Shown: positions 15,951 through 24,763 of the stretch, one piece after another | How positions within the stretch are numbered: the stretch's first letter is position 1 | How the letters are laid out: every line of letters starts with the position of its first letter | Source: an uncultured beta proteobacterium | Lineage (GTDB): Bacteria; Pseudomonadota; Gammaproteobacteria; Burkholderiales; SG8-39 | Direction: 5' to 3' | Assembly: GCA_903899705.1 (NCBI GenBank) | Contig: CAIUKQ010000102.1 | Coordinates: forward strand, 1 to 41,740 | DNA: 41,740 bases | Made by a program: the position numbers and the translations under genes | The notes under the pieces: model-generated | What the model saw: the letters and a program-made list of their open reading frames with translations, nothing else | Told to the model about the DNA's origin: nothing | Databases searched by the model: none

Positions 15951-16283
15951 ATGCCCACAGGATTTGTCCACGTGACCCGCAATTCCAGCAGCGGCCTGCA
16001 GGGCCTGCTCAAGGCGATGCTCGCCATCGCCTTGTTCGGCGTGGTTCTGCTGGCCCTGTTTGTCGCCTGGTGGCTGGCACTGCTGCTGATCGGCCTTTGG
16101 ATGATCGTTGCAACCGTGCGCAACGCCCTTTCTGGAAATCGACGCCGGCCGCGCGATATCGGCAGTCCCGCCGCCAGCCCCCATCCGACCGTCATTGAGG
16201 GTGAATTTCGGGTGGAGCATTCAGAGGACATTCACGCGCAGATTGACGATTCCGGCGGCGACACACCGAAACCCGGGCGCTGA
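15951..16283 (+). CDS. Small membrane protein, unknown function
   Basis: I do not recognise a family. The 110-residue product has a short polar N-terminus, a hydrophobic block at about residues 18-55 long enough for two closely packed membrane helices (AMLAIALFGVVLLALFVAWW and LALLLIGLWMIVATV), a basic stretch GNRRRPR that should stay in the cytoplasm, and an acidic, proline-containing tail (VIEGEFRVEHSED). The VIEGEF tail is reminiscent of small inner-membrane proteins with a cytoplasmic acidic tail. The start ATG lies 42 bp after the Bug stop with no strong Shine-Dalgarno; a GTG at 15972 is an alternative. The codon pattern supports a real gene because the membrane pattern and strong GC3 bias coincide in this frame. 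Confidence 0.65.
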   Translation: MPTGFVHVTRNSSSGLQGLLKAMLAIALFGVVLLALFVAWWLALLLIGLWMIVATVRNALSGNRRRPRDIGSPAASPHPTVIEGEFRVEHSEDIHAQIDDSGGDTPKPGR

Positions 16284-16426
16284 CCGTCGGAGAATGGGCT
16301 AGGCGGGATGCACCCGCGGTTCGAGCGCGATATCATTCGCCCCTCGGCCATGCGTTGCTCTCAAGGTACGCATTCATCATTCTTTTTCACGCCGCCTGAT
16401 CGCGGCAAACCAGCGGAGCACGCAAT

Positions 16427-17407
16427 ATGAATGGCAAGATCGCGTTTGAAGAACATTGGAGTCTGCTCGAAACCCTCGAGGATTCGCGGGGATTCGTCGG
16501 CGGTTCGGCGCAGTGGGACACCTTCCAGCGCCGCATTCTGGATCTGGGCGATGAGCGCCTGTCCGAAATGGACAAGAACGGCATTGAATTTACAATCGTT
16601 TCGCTGAATGCGCCGGCCGTACAGGCCATCCTCGATACCAAGGAAGCGATCGAACTGTCCAAGCGGGCCAATGACAAACTGGCCGAACTGGTGGCCAAGC
16701 GTCCCGACCGTTTCGCCGGATTTGCGGCGCTTCCCATGCAGGACCCTGAAGCCGCCGCCGCCGAACTGACCCGCTGTGTCAAAGATTACGGGTTCAAGGG
16801 CGCGCTGGTGAACGGTTTCACACAGAAGGGCGTTCCCGACTCAGGCATTTATTACGATATCCCCGAGTACCGCGGATTCTGGGGCCAGGTGGAGAAGCTG
16901 GATGTTCCCTTCTACCTGCACCCGCGCTCGCAGATCAAGAGCCGCGCCGTGGAATACGACGGCCACCCCTGGCTGATGTCCTCCCCCTGGGGCTTTGCCG
17001 CCGACACCTCGGTGCATGCGCTGCGCCTGTGTGGTTCGGGCCTGTTCGACCAGTATCCCAAGCTCAAGATCATCATCGGCCACATGGGTGAAGGCATTCC
17101 CTTCGGCCTGTGGCGCATTGACGCACGCATGCGCTTCTCGCCGCGGGGCTACACCGGCAAGCGTCCCCTGGGCGATTACTTCCACGACAATTTCTACATC
17201 ACCACCAGCGGCAACTTCTGCACGCCATCGTTCCAGTGCGCCCTGTCCATGGTGGGCATCGACCGCATGCTGTTCTCGGTGGATTACCCGTTCGAAGTCA
17301 CCAGCGACGCGACCACCTGGTTTGACGGCATCGAGATGGCCGATACGGACAAGCTGAAGATCGGCCGCACCAACGCCATCAAGCTCTTCAATTTGAAACT
17401 GAAGTAG
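16427..17407 (+). CDS. Amidohydrolase-superfamily decarboxylase (gamma-resorcylate / ACMSD type)
   Basis: This 326-residue TIM-barrel protein belongs to the amidohydrolase_2 group of metal-dependent, cofactor-free decarboxylases acting on hydroxybenzoates or aminocarboxymuconate semialdehyde. The first strand reads KIAFEEHW, with metal-ligand candidates Glu and His. Later come FYLHPRS with the barrel His, IIIGHMGEGIPFGLWRID with a second His, and MLFSVDYPFEV with the Asp that is essential in gamma-resorcylate decarboxylase. The closest match by pattern is 2,6-dihydroxybenzoate and 5-carboxyvanillate decarboxylases. The gene stands alone; a short hairpin follows its stop. Its presence near oxygenase and ring-cleavage genes suits aromatic acid catabolism. 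Confidence 0.88.
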   Translation: MNGKIAFEEHWSLLETLEDSRGFVGGSAQWDTFQRRILDLGDERLSEMDKNGIEFTIVSLNAPAVQAILDTKEAIELSKRANDKLAELVAKRPDRFAGFAALPMQDPEAAAAELTRCVKDYGFKGALVNGFTQKGVPDSGIYYDIPEYRGFWGQVEKLDVPFYLHPRSQIKSRAVEYDGHPWLMSSPWGFAADTSVHALRLCGSGLFDQYPKLKIIIGHMGEGIPFGLWRIDARMRFSPRGYTGKRPLGDYFHDNFYITTSGNFCTPSFQCALSMVGIDRMLFSVDYPFEVTSDATTWFDGIEMADTDKLKIGRTNAIKLFNLKLK

Positions 17408-17429
17408 TCCCGACGTATAGTTGTCGGGA
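17408..17429 (+). terminator. Short hairpin after the decarboxylase gene
   Basis: TCCCGAC-N8-GTCGGGA gives a 7-bp perfect stem starting at the stop of the decarboxylase gene. It is followed by ATT... rather than a run of T, so it is at best a weak intrinsic terminator or a 3'-end stabilising hairpin. Confidence 0.35.
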
Positions 17430-17452
17430 TTCGCCCTGACAAAAGGTCTACG

Positions 17453-17956
17453 GTGCCAAAGGCAGCCATTTTTGGTGGTTTGTGCCTCACCCTCCTTGCC
17501 GCCAATGCAAGCGGCGAGGATGCCGTCACCCTGGCGGAGTTTTCGCGCACCGGAGACCTGATTTGCGACATGCGGGTGAGCGGTACTGCGCCCACTGCCG
17601 GCGCGCCACGATCCGACCTGATGTTGATAGTCGACGAAGTCGGCGCCAAAGCCGGCGTGGCACGTGTCATTTCCAGCCGCACCATAGGCGGCCGCCCGGT
17701 GCGCATTTACTCCGGCGAAACCGGCGTGCATCTGGTCGAAGATGTCAGTGACAGCGTGAAAGTCACCACCCTGCTGGGATGCGAAGCCCGCGCCCGTGGC
17801 GGACGCTGCGTCCGCTATTCCGCGGTCATGGCCTGGCATTTTGATCGAGGCGTCCACGTCAATCCTGACATGGCATTTCGCAAGCTTCCAGGGACCTCCT
17901 ACTCGGGCACCTGTGAAGCCTGGAAGATGGACGGCGTCCGGAGTGCCGAACGCTAG
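17453..17956 (+). CDS. Secreted hypothetical protein
   Basis: No family was recognised. The 167-residue product starts at GTG 17453 and has a plausible signal peptide (AAIFGGLCLTLLAANASG, cleavage near residue 20). The mature part contains four cysteines (ICDMRV, LLGCEARARG, GRCVRYS, GTCEAW) that could form two disulfides, and alternating strands (DLMLIVDEV, RPVRIYSG, TGVHLVEDV), suggesting a small periplasmic beta protein. It ends by overlapping the convergent HDAC-like gene by 4 bp. No strong ribosome-binding site is seen. Its neighbours give no functional hint beyond the periplasmic emphasis of the region. Confidence 0.7.
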   Translation: MPKAAIFGGLCLTLLAANASGEDAVTLAEFSRTGDLICDMRVSGTAPTAGAPRSDLMLIVDEVGAKAGVARVISSRTIGGRPVRIYSGETGVHLVEDVSDSVKVTTLLGCEARARGGRCVRYSAVMAWHFDRGVHVNPDMAFRKLPGTSYSGTCEAWKMDGVRSAER

Positions 17957-18876
17957 AAGTCGCCTAACGCCTTGAGGTGGGCGACAACGCTGCGGCCCAG
18001 GGCCGACAGGGCGTAACCGCCTTCCAGCACTGAAACAATGCGGCCCCTACCATGGCGCTCGGCCACGCTCATCATCTGGCGTGTCACCCACGCATAGTCG
18101 GCTTCCACGAAGCGCAGGCCGCCCATATCGTCCTCGGCATGCGCATCAAACCCCGCGGATATGAAAATCATTTCCGGACGAAAATCATCGAGTGCCGGCA
18201 TCCAGTCGGTCTCCACGGCAGTCTTCAGGGCGTCACCGCCCGCCCCCGCTCGCAACGGCACGTTCACCATGTTGGAAGCAACGCCGTCTGTGCCACTGTA
18301 GGGGTAATAGGGATGCTGGAAGGTGCCCACCATGAGAGTTCGCTCATCACCCGCAAATATGGCCTCGGTGCCGTTGCCGTGATGGACATCGAAATCAACC
18401 AGTGCGATTCGCTTCAATCCGTGATGTTCCAGCGCATGCATCGCTGCAATCGCCACATTATTGAAAATGCAAAAACCCATGGAGCGATTGCGCGTGGCGT
18501 GGTGCCCCGGCGGCCGCACGCCGCAAAATGCCGCGCGCGCCTTTCCACCGATCACCAGGTCCGTGGCCAGTACCGCGGCGCCGGCCGCGCGCATCGCGGC
18601 ATTGAAGCTGCCCGGACTCATTGCCGTATCCGGATCCAGATGCACGATTCCCGATTCGGGTGAAGCCTCGCGAATCGCATCGAAATAGTCCTGCGGATGC
18701 ACCCGGGTGACCTGCTCCACGCTCGCCAGTGGGGCCTCATGGTGGGTCAAAAGCCCGGAAATACCCGATGACAGCAGCTGATCCTCAATGGCGCCCAGAC
18801 GCTCGGGACACTCGGGGTGATGCCGCCCCATTTCATGTTTCAGGCAGTCCGGGTGCGAAATATATGCGATCGTCAT
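17953..18876 (-). CDS. Histone-deacetylase-family amidohydrolase
   Basis: This 307-residue zinc hydrolase belongs to the HDAC/acetylpolyamine amidohydrolase/AcuC superfamily, whose bacterial members remove acyl groups from polyamines or other small amides. It shows HPECPERLGAIEDQL, RPPGHHATRN with the catalytic His pair, GFCIFNNVAIAA, the zinc ligands Asp and His in VDFDVHHGNGTEAIF and the third zinc ligand Asp in ISAGFDAHAEDDMGGL. Near the C-terminus VLEGGYALSALG gives the Gly-Gly-Tyr segment. All catalytic residues seem intact. The class II-like bacterial group is the best fit. It overlaps the convergent secreted hypothetical gene by 4 bp and is divergent from moxR. Confidence 0.92.
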   Translation of the reverse strand: MTIAYISHPDCLKHEMGRHHPECPERLGAIEDQLLSSGISGLLTHHEAPLASVEQVTRVHPQDYFDAIREASPESGIVHLDPDTAMSPGSFNAAMRAAGAAVLATDLVIGGKARAAFCGVRPPGHHATRNRSMGFCIFNNVAIAAMHALEHHGLKRIALVDFDVHHGNGTEAIFAGDERTLMVGTFQHPYYPYSGTDGVASNMVNVPLRAGAGGDALKTAVETDWMPALDDFRPEMIFISAGFDAHAEDDMGGLRFVEADYAWVTRQMMSVAERHGRGRIVSVLEGGYALSALGRSVVAHLKALGDF

Positions 18877-18957
18877 TGCGGCTAATGTTCAGTTCTTGCA
18901 TCGATGAACCAGTATAAACTCGCGCGTTCACAACGGGTTATGCGGGTAAAAGCATTC

Positions 18958-19878
18958 ATGCCGTCATCTTCGCTCGACCGTGTCATCCAGCAGGCAGGCA
19001 AAGTCATACTCGGCAAGGAAGGCCAGATCCGCCTTGCGCTCGCCTGTCTCCTCGCCAAGGGGCATCTGCTGATCGAGGATCTTCCGGGCGTGGGCAAGAC
19101 CACCCTCGCCCATTTGCTCGCAAAACTGCTGGGGCTGCAATTCAATCGCGTGCAGTTCACCAGCGACATGCTGCCTGCCGACATCATCGGCGTATCGGTT
19201 TATGACCGCGACAAGGCCAGCTTCAAATTCCATCCTGGCCCGATCTTCGCGCAGCTGATCCTCGCCGACGAAGTCAATCGCGCCACGCCCAAGACGCAGT
19301 CCGCGCTGCTGGAGGCGATGGAAGAACATCAGGTGACAGCAGAGGGCGAAACCCGGCGCCTGCCCGAACCCTTCTTTGTGATTGCCACGCAAAACCCGTC
19401 CAACCAGGTGGGGACCTACGCGCTGCCCGAATCCCAGCTGGACCGCTTTCTCATGCGCATCGAACTGGGCTATCCGGACCGCGAGGCCGAACGCGCGCTG
19501 CTCCAGGGCACCGACCGGCGCGACATGATCAGTGCGCTCGACCCCTGCCTCGCTCCCGGGGAATTGATGGAATTGCAGGGCACCGTGAGAAACGTGCACG
19601 CGGCACCGGCGCTGCTCGATTATGTGCAGGCCCTTGTCGACCATTCCCGCCGCTCACCCGACTATGCAAGCGGCTTATCGCCGCGGGCGGCGCTGGCGTT
19701 GCTGTACGCGTCGCGCGCCTGGGCTCTGCTGGAAGGCCGTGACAAGGTGATTCCGGAGGATGTGCAGGCCGTGCTCCCCGGCATTGCCGGCCACCGCCTG
19801 CGCCCCGCGCACGACGGCGTTCATCGCAGCAGCCAGGAGACCGCGCGTAGCCTTATCGACGCGGTTGCAATTCCTTGA
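18958..19878 (+). CDS. MoxR-family AAA+ ATPase
   Basis: This 306-residue cytoplasmic AAA+ ATPase has Walker A DLPGVGKTTLA, Walker B LILADEVNRA, sensor VIATQNPSNQVGTYALPE and arginine-containing SQLDRFLMRIELGYP. MoxR proteins act as chaperones that mature or activate neighbouring partners, usually DUF58/VWA proteins. The start was set at ATG 18958 (MPSSSLDRVIQQAGKVILGKE), which matches the family N-terminus; the track start at 18904 adds 18 atypical residues. It is followed by a DUF58 gene and a transglutaminase-like gene, the classic three-gene arrangement. The 73-bp gap before the DUF58 gene contains a small CCGGAA/TTCCGG hairpin. The substrate of the complex is unknown. Confidence 0.92.
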   Translation: MPSSSLDRVIQQAGKVILGKEGQIRLALACLLAKGHLLIEDLPGVGKTTLAHLLAKLLGLQFNRVQFTSDMLPADIIGVSVYDRDKASFKFHPGPIFAQLILADEVNRATPKTQSALLEAMEEHQVTAEGETRRLPEPFFVIATQNPSNQVGTYALPESQLDRFLMRIELGYPDREAERALLQGTDRRDMISALDPCLAPGELMELQGTVRNVHAAPALLDYVQALVDHSRRSPDYASGLSPRAALALLYASRAWALLEGRDKVIPEDVQAVLPGIAGHRLRPAHDGVHRSSQETARSLIDAVAIP

Positions 19879-19951
19879 ATTTACGGCAAAATTCCCCTGA
19901 ATTCACGCGCCGGAAGGCGCCTTTCCGGTCAGACTAGCCGCAGGTGAAACG

Positions 19952-20929
19952 ATGACCCTGGACGCCGCCCTCAAGTCTTCCCAGGCCTATACCTTGTGGA
20001 AGTGGGTGTCGCGGCGCCATGAACCGGAACCCGGCCGCATCGTCCTGGTCCAACGCCGCGTCTACGTGCTCCCCACGCGGCATGGACTGTCCTTCGGCAT
20101 ATCGCTCGTGCTCATGCTGGTGGGCTCCATCAACTACAACCTGTCGCTGGGCTATGTCATGACCTTCCTGCTGGCCGGCATGGCGATCGTCTCCATACTG
20201 CATACCTTTCGCAATATTGCCCACCTGGCGATTACCGCCGGCAAGACCGAACCGGCTTTTGCGGGAGAACTGGCGTTATTTGGCATCAACATCGAAAACG
20301 AGCGGGAGGATCCCCGCCATGCCATCCAGGTGCGTTGCGAGGATCAGGTGCAATCCGTGAACCTGCCCGGGCGGCGCGTCACTTCAGTGCAGATACCGGT
20401 GCGTGCAACCCGTCGCGGATGGATGCAACTGCCCCGCGTGACCATCGAGAATTTCTATCCGCTGGGCATGTTTCGCGCGTGGAGCTACGTGCAGCCGGCA
20501 ATGCGTGCCCTCATCTATCCACGGCCGGATGGCGCGGCACTCCCGCCGCTTCGGACCCGCGCCGAAAGCGGCGACTCGGTCAACGTGGGAACCGGCACCG
20601 ACGACTTCGCGGGACTGCGAAGCTATCAGCCCAGCGATTCTCCGCGCCACATCGCATGGAAGGCGGTGGCACGCGCCGACGCCATGCTGACCAAGTCGTT
20701 CATGGGCCAGGCGGGACAGGAACTGTTTCTCGACTGGAAAGACCTTCCAACATCCATGGATGTCGAAGCGCGCCTGGCGCGTCTCACCCGGTGGGTCCTG
20801 CTCGCCAGCGAGGCGGGACTGGACTATGCCCTCGACCTACCCGGCGCAGGCATTCCGCCCGGTCGCGGGGAAGAACACCGCACGCTATGCCTCGCGGCAC
20901 TGGCCCTGTATGAACCCGGCCGCCGCTAA
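19952..20929 (+). CDS. DUF58 domain membrane-anchored protein
   Basis: This 325-residue protein has two membrane helices near residues 43-85 (LSFGISLVLMLVGSINYNLS and YVMTFLLAGMAIVSIL). They are followed by a beta-rich region and the DUF58 signature: GTDDFAGLRSYQPSDSPR, then HIAWKAVARADAMLTKSFMG. DUF58 proteins are VWA-like and regularly encoded with MoxR ATPases and transglutaminase-like proteins, implying a membrane-attached complex with an envelope role. It overlaps the following transglutaminase gene by 20 bp, so translational coupling is likely. The start ATG at 19952 is preceded by AGGTGAAACG, an acceptable site. The exact role of the family is not established. Confidence 0.9.
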   Translation: MTLDAALKSSQAYTLWKWVSRRHEPEPGRIVLVQRRVYVLPTRHGLSFGISLVLMLVGSINYNLSLGYVMTFLLAGMAIVSILHTFRNIAHLAITAGKTEPAFAGELALFGINIENEREDPRHAIQVRCEDQVQSVNLPGRRVTSVQIPVRATRRGWMQLPRVTIENFYPLGMFRAWSYVQPAMRALIYPRPDGAALPPLRTRAESGDSVNVGTGTDDFAGLRSYQPSDSPRHIAWKAVARADAMLTKSFMGQAGQELFLDWKDLPTSMDVEARLARLTRWVLLASEAGLDYALDLPGAGIPPGRGEEHRTLCLAALALYEPGRR

Positions 20930-22871
20930 TCTTCCTTTTTCGAAGTTGCTGGTCCTGTTCGCGGGACTGGCGCTTGCGGCGGCTCCGCACATGGAGCGCC
21001 TTCCATGGTGGGTCAACGGCTGGCTGCTGCTTTTTTTCTCATTGCGTATTTACATCGGCCTGGTTCAACGAAAGCTTCCCCATCGAAACTGGCTGATCGT
21101 CCTTGCGATCGGCGGCATGATCGGGGTGTTCCTGAGTTTTCGCACCATCTTTGGCCGCGATGCCGGGGTCGCGCTGCTCGTGCTGCTGATGTCGCTGAAA
21201 CTTCTCGAGCTCAAATTCATGCGCGATATTTTCGTGGCGGTGTACCTCGCCTATTTCCTCGCGTTAACCAATTTCTTCTACTCACAGACCATGCCCACGG
21301 CGGCATTGATGCTGTTCACCATCTTCGTGATCAGCGCGAGCCTTGTCTGCTTCAACGACGGCAGCCGCAGGCTCGCCGACAGTGCGCGCGCCGCAGGCGT
21401 CCTGCTGTTGCAGGCCTGCCCCGTGATGCTTCTGCTCTTTTTCCTGTTTCCCCGGGTGCAGGGACCGCTATGGGGTTTGCCGCAGGACGCCTTCGCCGGG
21501 GTGACCGGTCTGTCGGATTCCATGACCCCGGGCAATCTGTCCAACCTGTCCCAATCGGATGCGATTGCGTTTCGCGCCAAGTTCACGGACACGCCGCCAC
21601 CGAGGCGCAACCTGTACTGGCGCGGTCCGGTGTTCTGGGATTTCGACGGCAAGACCTGGAGGGCCGGCAATACGCGGCTGAACAATGATTACCAGGCGGA
21701 AGTCCGCGGACAGGCCTTCGACTATGAAATCACGCTCGAGCCGCACAACCGCAACTGGCTGTTTGCCCTCGACCTGCCTTCGCGCATACCGGCGCAGGCG
21801 CGCATGACCCAGGACTATCAGCTCATTTCCCTGCCACCCGTACGCACGCGCATCCGCTACGAAGTGCGGTCCAACATCGAATACCGGGCGATCGCGGGGG
21901 CCGATACGCGGGATCTGGCCATCGCAACGCGCCTGCCGCGGCTGGGCAATCCGCGGGCGCGCGAATTGGCGGCCCGCTGGCGCGCGGAGGCCGGGTCGGG
22001 CCCCGACAGCAACGCCGCGGTGATGCGTCAGGCCGTGGCATTCTTTCGCGACAGCCGGTTCGAATACACCCTCACGCCGCCCCTGCTCGGCGAGAACACT
22101 GTCGATGAATTCATTTTCGACACGAAGCGCGGATTCTGCGAACATTTTTCCTCCGCCTTTGCTTTCCTGATGCGTGCGGCCAACGTTCCTGCCCGCATCG
22201 TCACCGGCTATCAGGGCGGCGAAGTCAATCCCGTGGATAAATACATGGAAGTCCGGCAGGCAGAAGCCCATGCGTGGGCCGAAGTGTGGTCGGGCGCGGA
22301 CGGCTGGACTCGCGTCGATCCCACCGCGCTTGCAGTACCGATGCGCGTCGACGCGGGACTGGCCGCGGCCGTGCCGAAAAACTCGGTGTTTCCGGCGCTG
22401 TTGGGCGCCGATGCCGAGTGGCTCCGGGCCATGCGCTTCAACTGGAATGCACTCGCCAACAAATGGAATCAATGGGTGCTCGGCTACAACTTTGACCGGC
22501 AGCGTGAAATGCTGTCGCTGTTTGGCGTCCAGTCCCCCGACTGGCGCTTCATGGCCTTTGCCATGTTCTGGAGCACCGCCGCAGCCATCGGTCTCGTGGC
22601 GTTGTGGCTGTTTGGACGCTGGAAGCGCGAGGATCCGGTGCAGCGCGCCTGGTCGACATTCTGCGCGAGGATGGCCCGCGCCGGATTCCCCCGAAGCCGC
22701 AGCGAAGGACCGCTCGCCTTCGCGGAACGCTCCGGACGCCTTTTGCCACAGCGGGCCGACCTCATCCGGAACATCGCCTCACTCTATGCAAACCTGCGTT
22801 ACGGGCGCAACCGCGACCCCGGCGAATCACGCCAGTTGCGCGAACTGGTCAGCCGGTTCAGGCCTCGATGA
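20910..22871 (+). CDS. TgpA-like transmembrane transglutaminase (DUF3488 + transglutaminase core)
   Basis: This 653-residue inner-membrane protein matches the TgpA type. An N-terminal block of about six helices (residues 10-180, DUF3488) is followed by a periplasmic transglutaminase core with the triad Cys in GFCEHFSSAFAFLMR (about residue 410), His in EAHAWAEVWSG (about 453) and Asp in TRVDPTA (about 471). A final helix (FMAFAMFWSTAAAIGLVALWLFG) precedes a cytoplasmic tail. In Pseudomonas TgpA is essential and linked to cell-wall assembly. The start at ATG 20910 removes 50 residues of the track ORF that lie inside the DUF58 gene. Its stop overlaps the next ATG as ATGA, coupling it to the mltB-like frame. 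Confidence 0.93.
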   Translation: MNPAAANLPFSKLLVLFAGLALAAAPHMERLPWWVNGWLLLFFSLRIYIGLVQRKLPHRNWLIVLAIGGMIGVFLSFRTIFGRDAGVALLVLLMSLKLLELKFMRDIFVAVYLAYFLALTNFFYSQTMPTAALMLFTIFVISASLVCFNDGSRRLADSARAAGVLLLQACPVMLLLFFLFPRVQGPLWGLPQDAFAGVTGLSDSMTPGNLSNLSQSDAIAFRAKFTDTPPPRRNLYWRGPVFWDFDGKTWRAGNTRLNNDYQAEVRGQAFDYEITLEPHNRNWLFALDLPSRIPAQARMTQDYQLISLPPVRTRIRYEVRSNIEYRAIAGADTRDLAIATRLPRLGNPRARELAARWRAEAGSGPDSNAAVMRQAVAFFRDSRFEYTLTPPLLGENTVDEFIFDTKRGFCEHFSSAFAFLMRAANVPARIVTGYQGGEVNPVDKYMEVRQAEAHAWAEVWSGADGWTRVDPTALAVPMRVDAGLAAAVPKNSVFPALLGADAEWLRAMRFNWNALANKWNQWVLGYNFDRQREMLSLFGVQSPDWRFMAFAMFWSTAAAIGLVALWLFGRWKREDPVQRAWSTFCARMARAGFPRSRSEGPLAFAERSGRLLPQRADLIRNIASLYANLRYGRNRDPGESRQLRELVSRFRPR

Positions 22872-23878
22872 GAGCCGCGATCCTGATCCTGCTGTGGGCC
22901 TGCCTGCTTCCGGCCGCATTGGCGCAAAACTAAGCCGGCCGCGATGATGTAAAGAGTTTCATCGACGTCATGGTGGAGCGCCACGGCTTCGTGCGCTCCG
23001 AGTTGATAGCTCTGTTCTCGAAAGTCAGGTCACAGGCGGCCGTGCTGCGCGCCATGGCCGCGCCGGCGGAATCTGCTCCGCGCTCGTGGCAGGCTTACCG
23101 CTCGCGATTCGTCAATGCCGCGCGCATCGAGGCCGGCCTGAAGTTCTACGAAAGGTACGAGGAAACCCTGCAGCGGGCGGCGAAAATCTACGGAGTGCCG
23201 GCCGATATCATCGTCGCCATCATCGGCGTCGAAACCGTCTATGGCAGGAACACCGGCGCCTATCGGGTCATCGATGCACTGGCAACGCTGGCTTTCGACT
23301 ACCCGCCCCGTGCTGAATTCTTCCGGGGAGAACTGGAGCAATACCTGCTGCACGGCAGGCAGGACTCGATCGATGTGCTGGGCCAGAAGGGCTCCTATGC
23401 GGGCGCCATCGGCATTCCCCAGTTCATGCCGGGAAGCTACCGCAGATATGCGGTTGATTTCGACGGGGATGGCAAACGCGACCTGTCGGCGAGTGTGAGC
23501 GATGCCGTGGGCAGTGTGGCCAATTTCCTCAAGGAGCATGGCTGGCAGCGTTCGCAGCCGGTTGCATTTTCCGCGCGTGTATCCGGCGAGCGTTTTCGCG
23601 CCCTGGTGGCGAGCGGCATGAAACCGGTGTATCTGGGGACCGACCTGCCCGGTTTCGAAGTCAGCGTGGACGAACCCTTTGACCGGAACGCGGGCATCGT
23701 TCTCATCGAACTGGAGTCCCCGGGACTGTCGCCGGAATACCGGGTCGGACTGGACAACTTTTACGTCCTGACGCGATACAACCGGTCTTCGTATTACGCG
23801 CTGTCGGTGGTTGATCTCGCGGGCGAAATCAGCTCCGCGCTTGCCCGGCAGCGCGGCACCTCGCCGGGTTCGCGCTGA
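22868..23878 (+). pseudogene. mltB: MltB-type lytic murein transglycosylase, split by in-frame TAA after the signal peptide
   Basis: Read from ATG 22868, which overlaps the transglutaminase stop as ATGA, the frame encodes a textbook signal peptide (MRAAILILLWACLLPAALAQ) and then meets TAA at 22931-22933. It continues open in the same frame for 315 codons with GRDDVKSFIDVMVERHGF and a full MltB domain: catalytic Glu in IIGVETVYGRNTG, QKGSYAGAIGIPQFMPGSY and FDGDGKRDL. The ORF track shows only the part from ATG 22970, which has no signal peptide and would leave the enzyme in the cytoplasm. Lytic transglycosylases cut peptidoglycan in the periplasm, so the stop should abolish function unless it is read through. 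A one-base change from TAC (Tyr) or a sequencing error would explain it. Confidence 0.82.
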
Positions 23879-23890
23879 CCTGCGATACGT

Positions 23891-24511
23891 TCAGGCTTCG
23901 GCGCGACGCAGGATGACGCTGTAGTTGTTGGCCGGCATGGCGATCACCTGCTCGATGGAGAATCCCTCCTGCGCCGCGCATTCCTGCACCGCCTCAAGGT
24001 CGCGTATGCCCCATAGGGGATTGCGCGCACGCAGATCCGCATCAAATGCCGCGTTGCTGGGCGCCGTGTGTCCGCCATTACACCGGTATGGGCCGTACAA
24101 ATAGAGCGGGCCGCCTTGCTCGAGAACACGCGCCGCGCCTTTCATCAGCGAGACCGTCGCCGCCCATGGAGATATATGGATCATGTTGATGCAGATGACC
24201 GCGCTGACCGATTCAACGGGCCAGGTCATGTCACAAACGTCGAGAGCGACCGGCGCACGGACATTTTTCAGCGACGTCCCCGCCAGCCATTCGTTGATCG
24301 ACTGCCTGTATGCGGGGTCCGGATCGCTGGGCTGCCATTCGAGGCCGGGAAGTTCCGTCGCGAAGTGCACCACGTGCTGCCCCGTTCCGCTGGCGATTTC
24401 CAGCACAGAGCCGCGATCGGGCAGCGCCTGTCGCAATACCTCCAGTATGGGAGCCTTGTTACGGTCCGCCGAGGGTGAAACCAGCTTCCTGCTGTCGTTC
24501 CTGTCGGGCAT
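23891..24511 (-). CDS. DUF938 SAM-dependent methyltransferase-like protein
   Basis: This 206-residue class I methyltransferase-fold protein carries motif I VLEIASGTGQHVVHFA, an acidic residue after strand 2 in WQPSDPDPAYRQSI, and the DUF938 pattern INMIHISPWAATVSLM followed by LYLYGPYRCNGGHTAPSN. The protein begins SPSADRNKAPILEVLRQAL, which is characteristic of DUF938. The substrate is unknown for the family. It is convergent with the mltB remnant (12-bp gap) and divergent from the HD-domain gene across about 300 bp that hold the HD gene promoter. The start at 24511 has no strong Shine-Dalgarno (TTACAAGGA lies farther upstream). Confidence 0.88.
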   Translation of the reverse strand: MPDRNDSRKLVSPSADRNKAPILEVLRQALPDRGSVLEIASGTGQHVVHFATELPGLEWQPSDPDPAYRQSINEWLAGTSLKNVRAPVALDVCDMTWPVESVSAVICINMIHISPWAATVSLMKGAARVLEQGGPLYLYGPYRCNGGHTAPSNAAFDADLRARNPLWGIRDLEAVQECAAQEGFSIEQVIAMPANNYSVILRRAEA

Positions 24512-24734
24512 TGATTTTCTTTTACAAGGAATAGGTTTGAAACGGCATTAAGTCACGGAAGCGCGCCGCATTTTCGTGCAACCTGAGTCTGCAAAACCAA
24601 GAAGAGATAAAAAAGCTCACGTTAATAATAGCTTAGCGTCGATATCTCCACGACTAGAGCTTTCTCGACCAGGTTCCGGGAAGGCGGGTCGCAACCGGTC
24701 TTGGCACCGGACCGGAAAAGGGCATAAGAAGTCA

Positions 24735-24763
24735 TTGATTTTAACCATTGAAATGCGTTTAAT
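24735..24763 (+). promoter_or_regulatory. Sigma-70-type promoter of the HD-domain gene
   Basis: TTGATT and TTTAAT are separated by exactly 17 bp (TTAACCATTGAAATGCG), 4/6 and 5/6 matches to TTGACA and TATAAT, in an AT-rich segment that contrasts with the surrounding GC-rich DNA. Transcription would start near 24770, leaving a leader of about 38 bases to ATG 24808. An 8-bp-arm inverted repeat overlaps the -10 box. The rest of the 296-bp gap (24512-24734) shows only an unconvincing 79-codon ORF. Confidence 0.6.

Noticed and set aside
19910-19928. CCGGAA-N7-TTCCGG hairpin between moxR and the DUF58 gene
   Set aside because: Six-base stem without a U-tract; too weak to claim an attenuator or terminator in an otherwise conserved operon.
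22970-23878. Treating the 302-residue ORF from 22970 as a complete gene
   Set aside because: It lacks the signal peptide that is encoded in the same frame 34 codons earlier behind an in-frame TAA, so it is annotated as an interrupted mltB.
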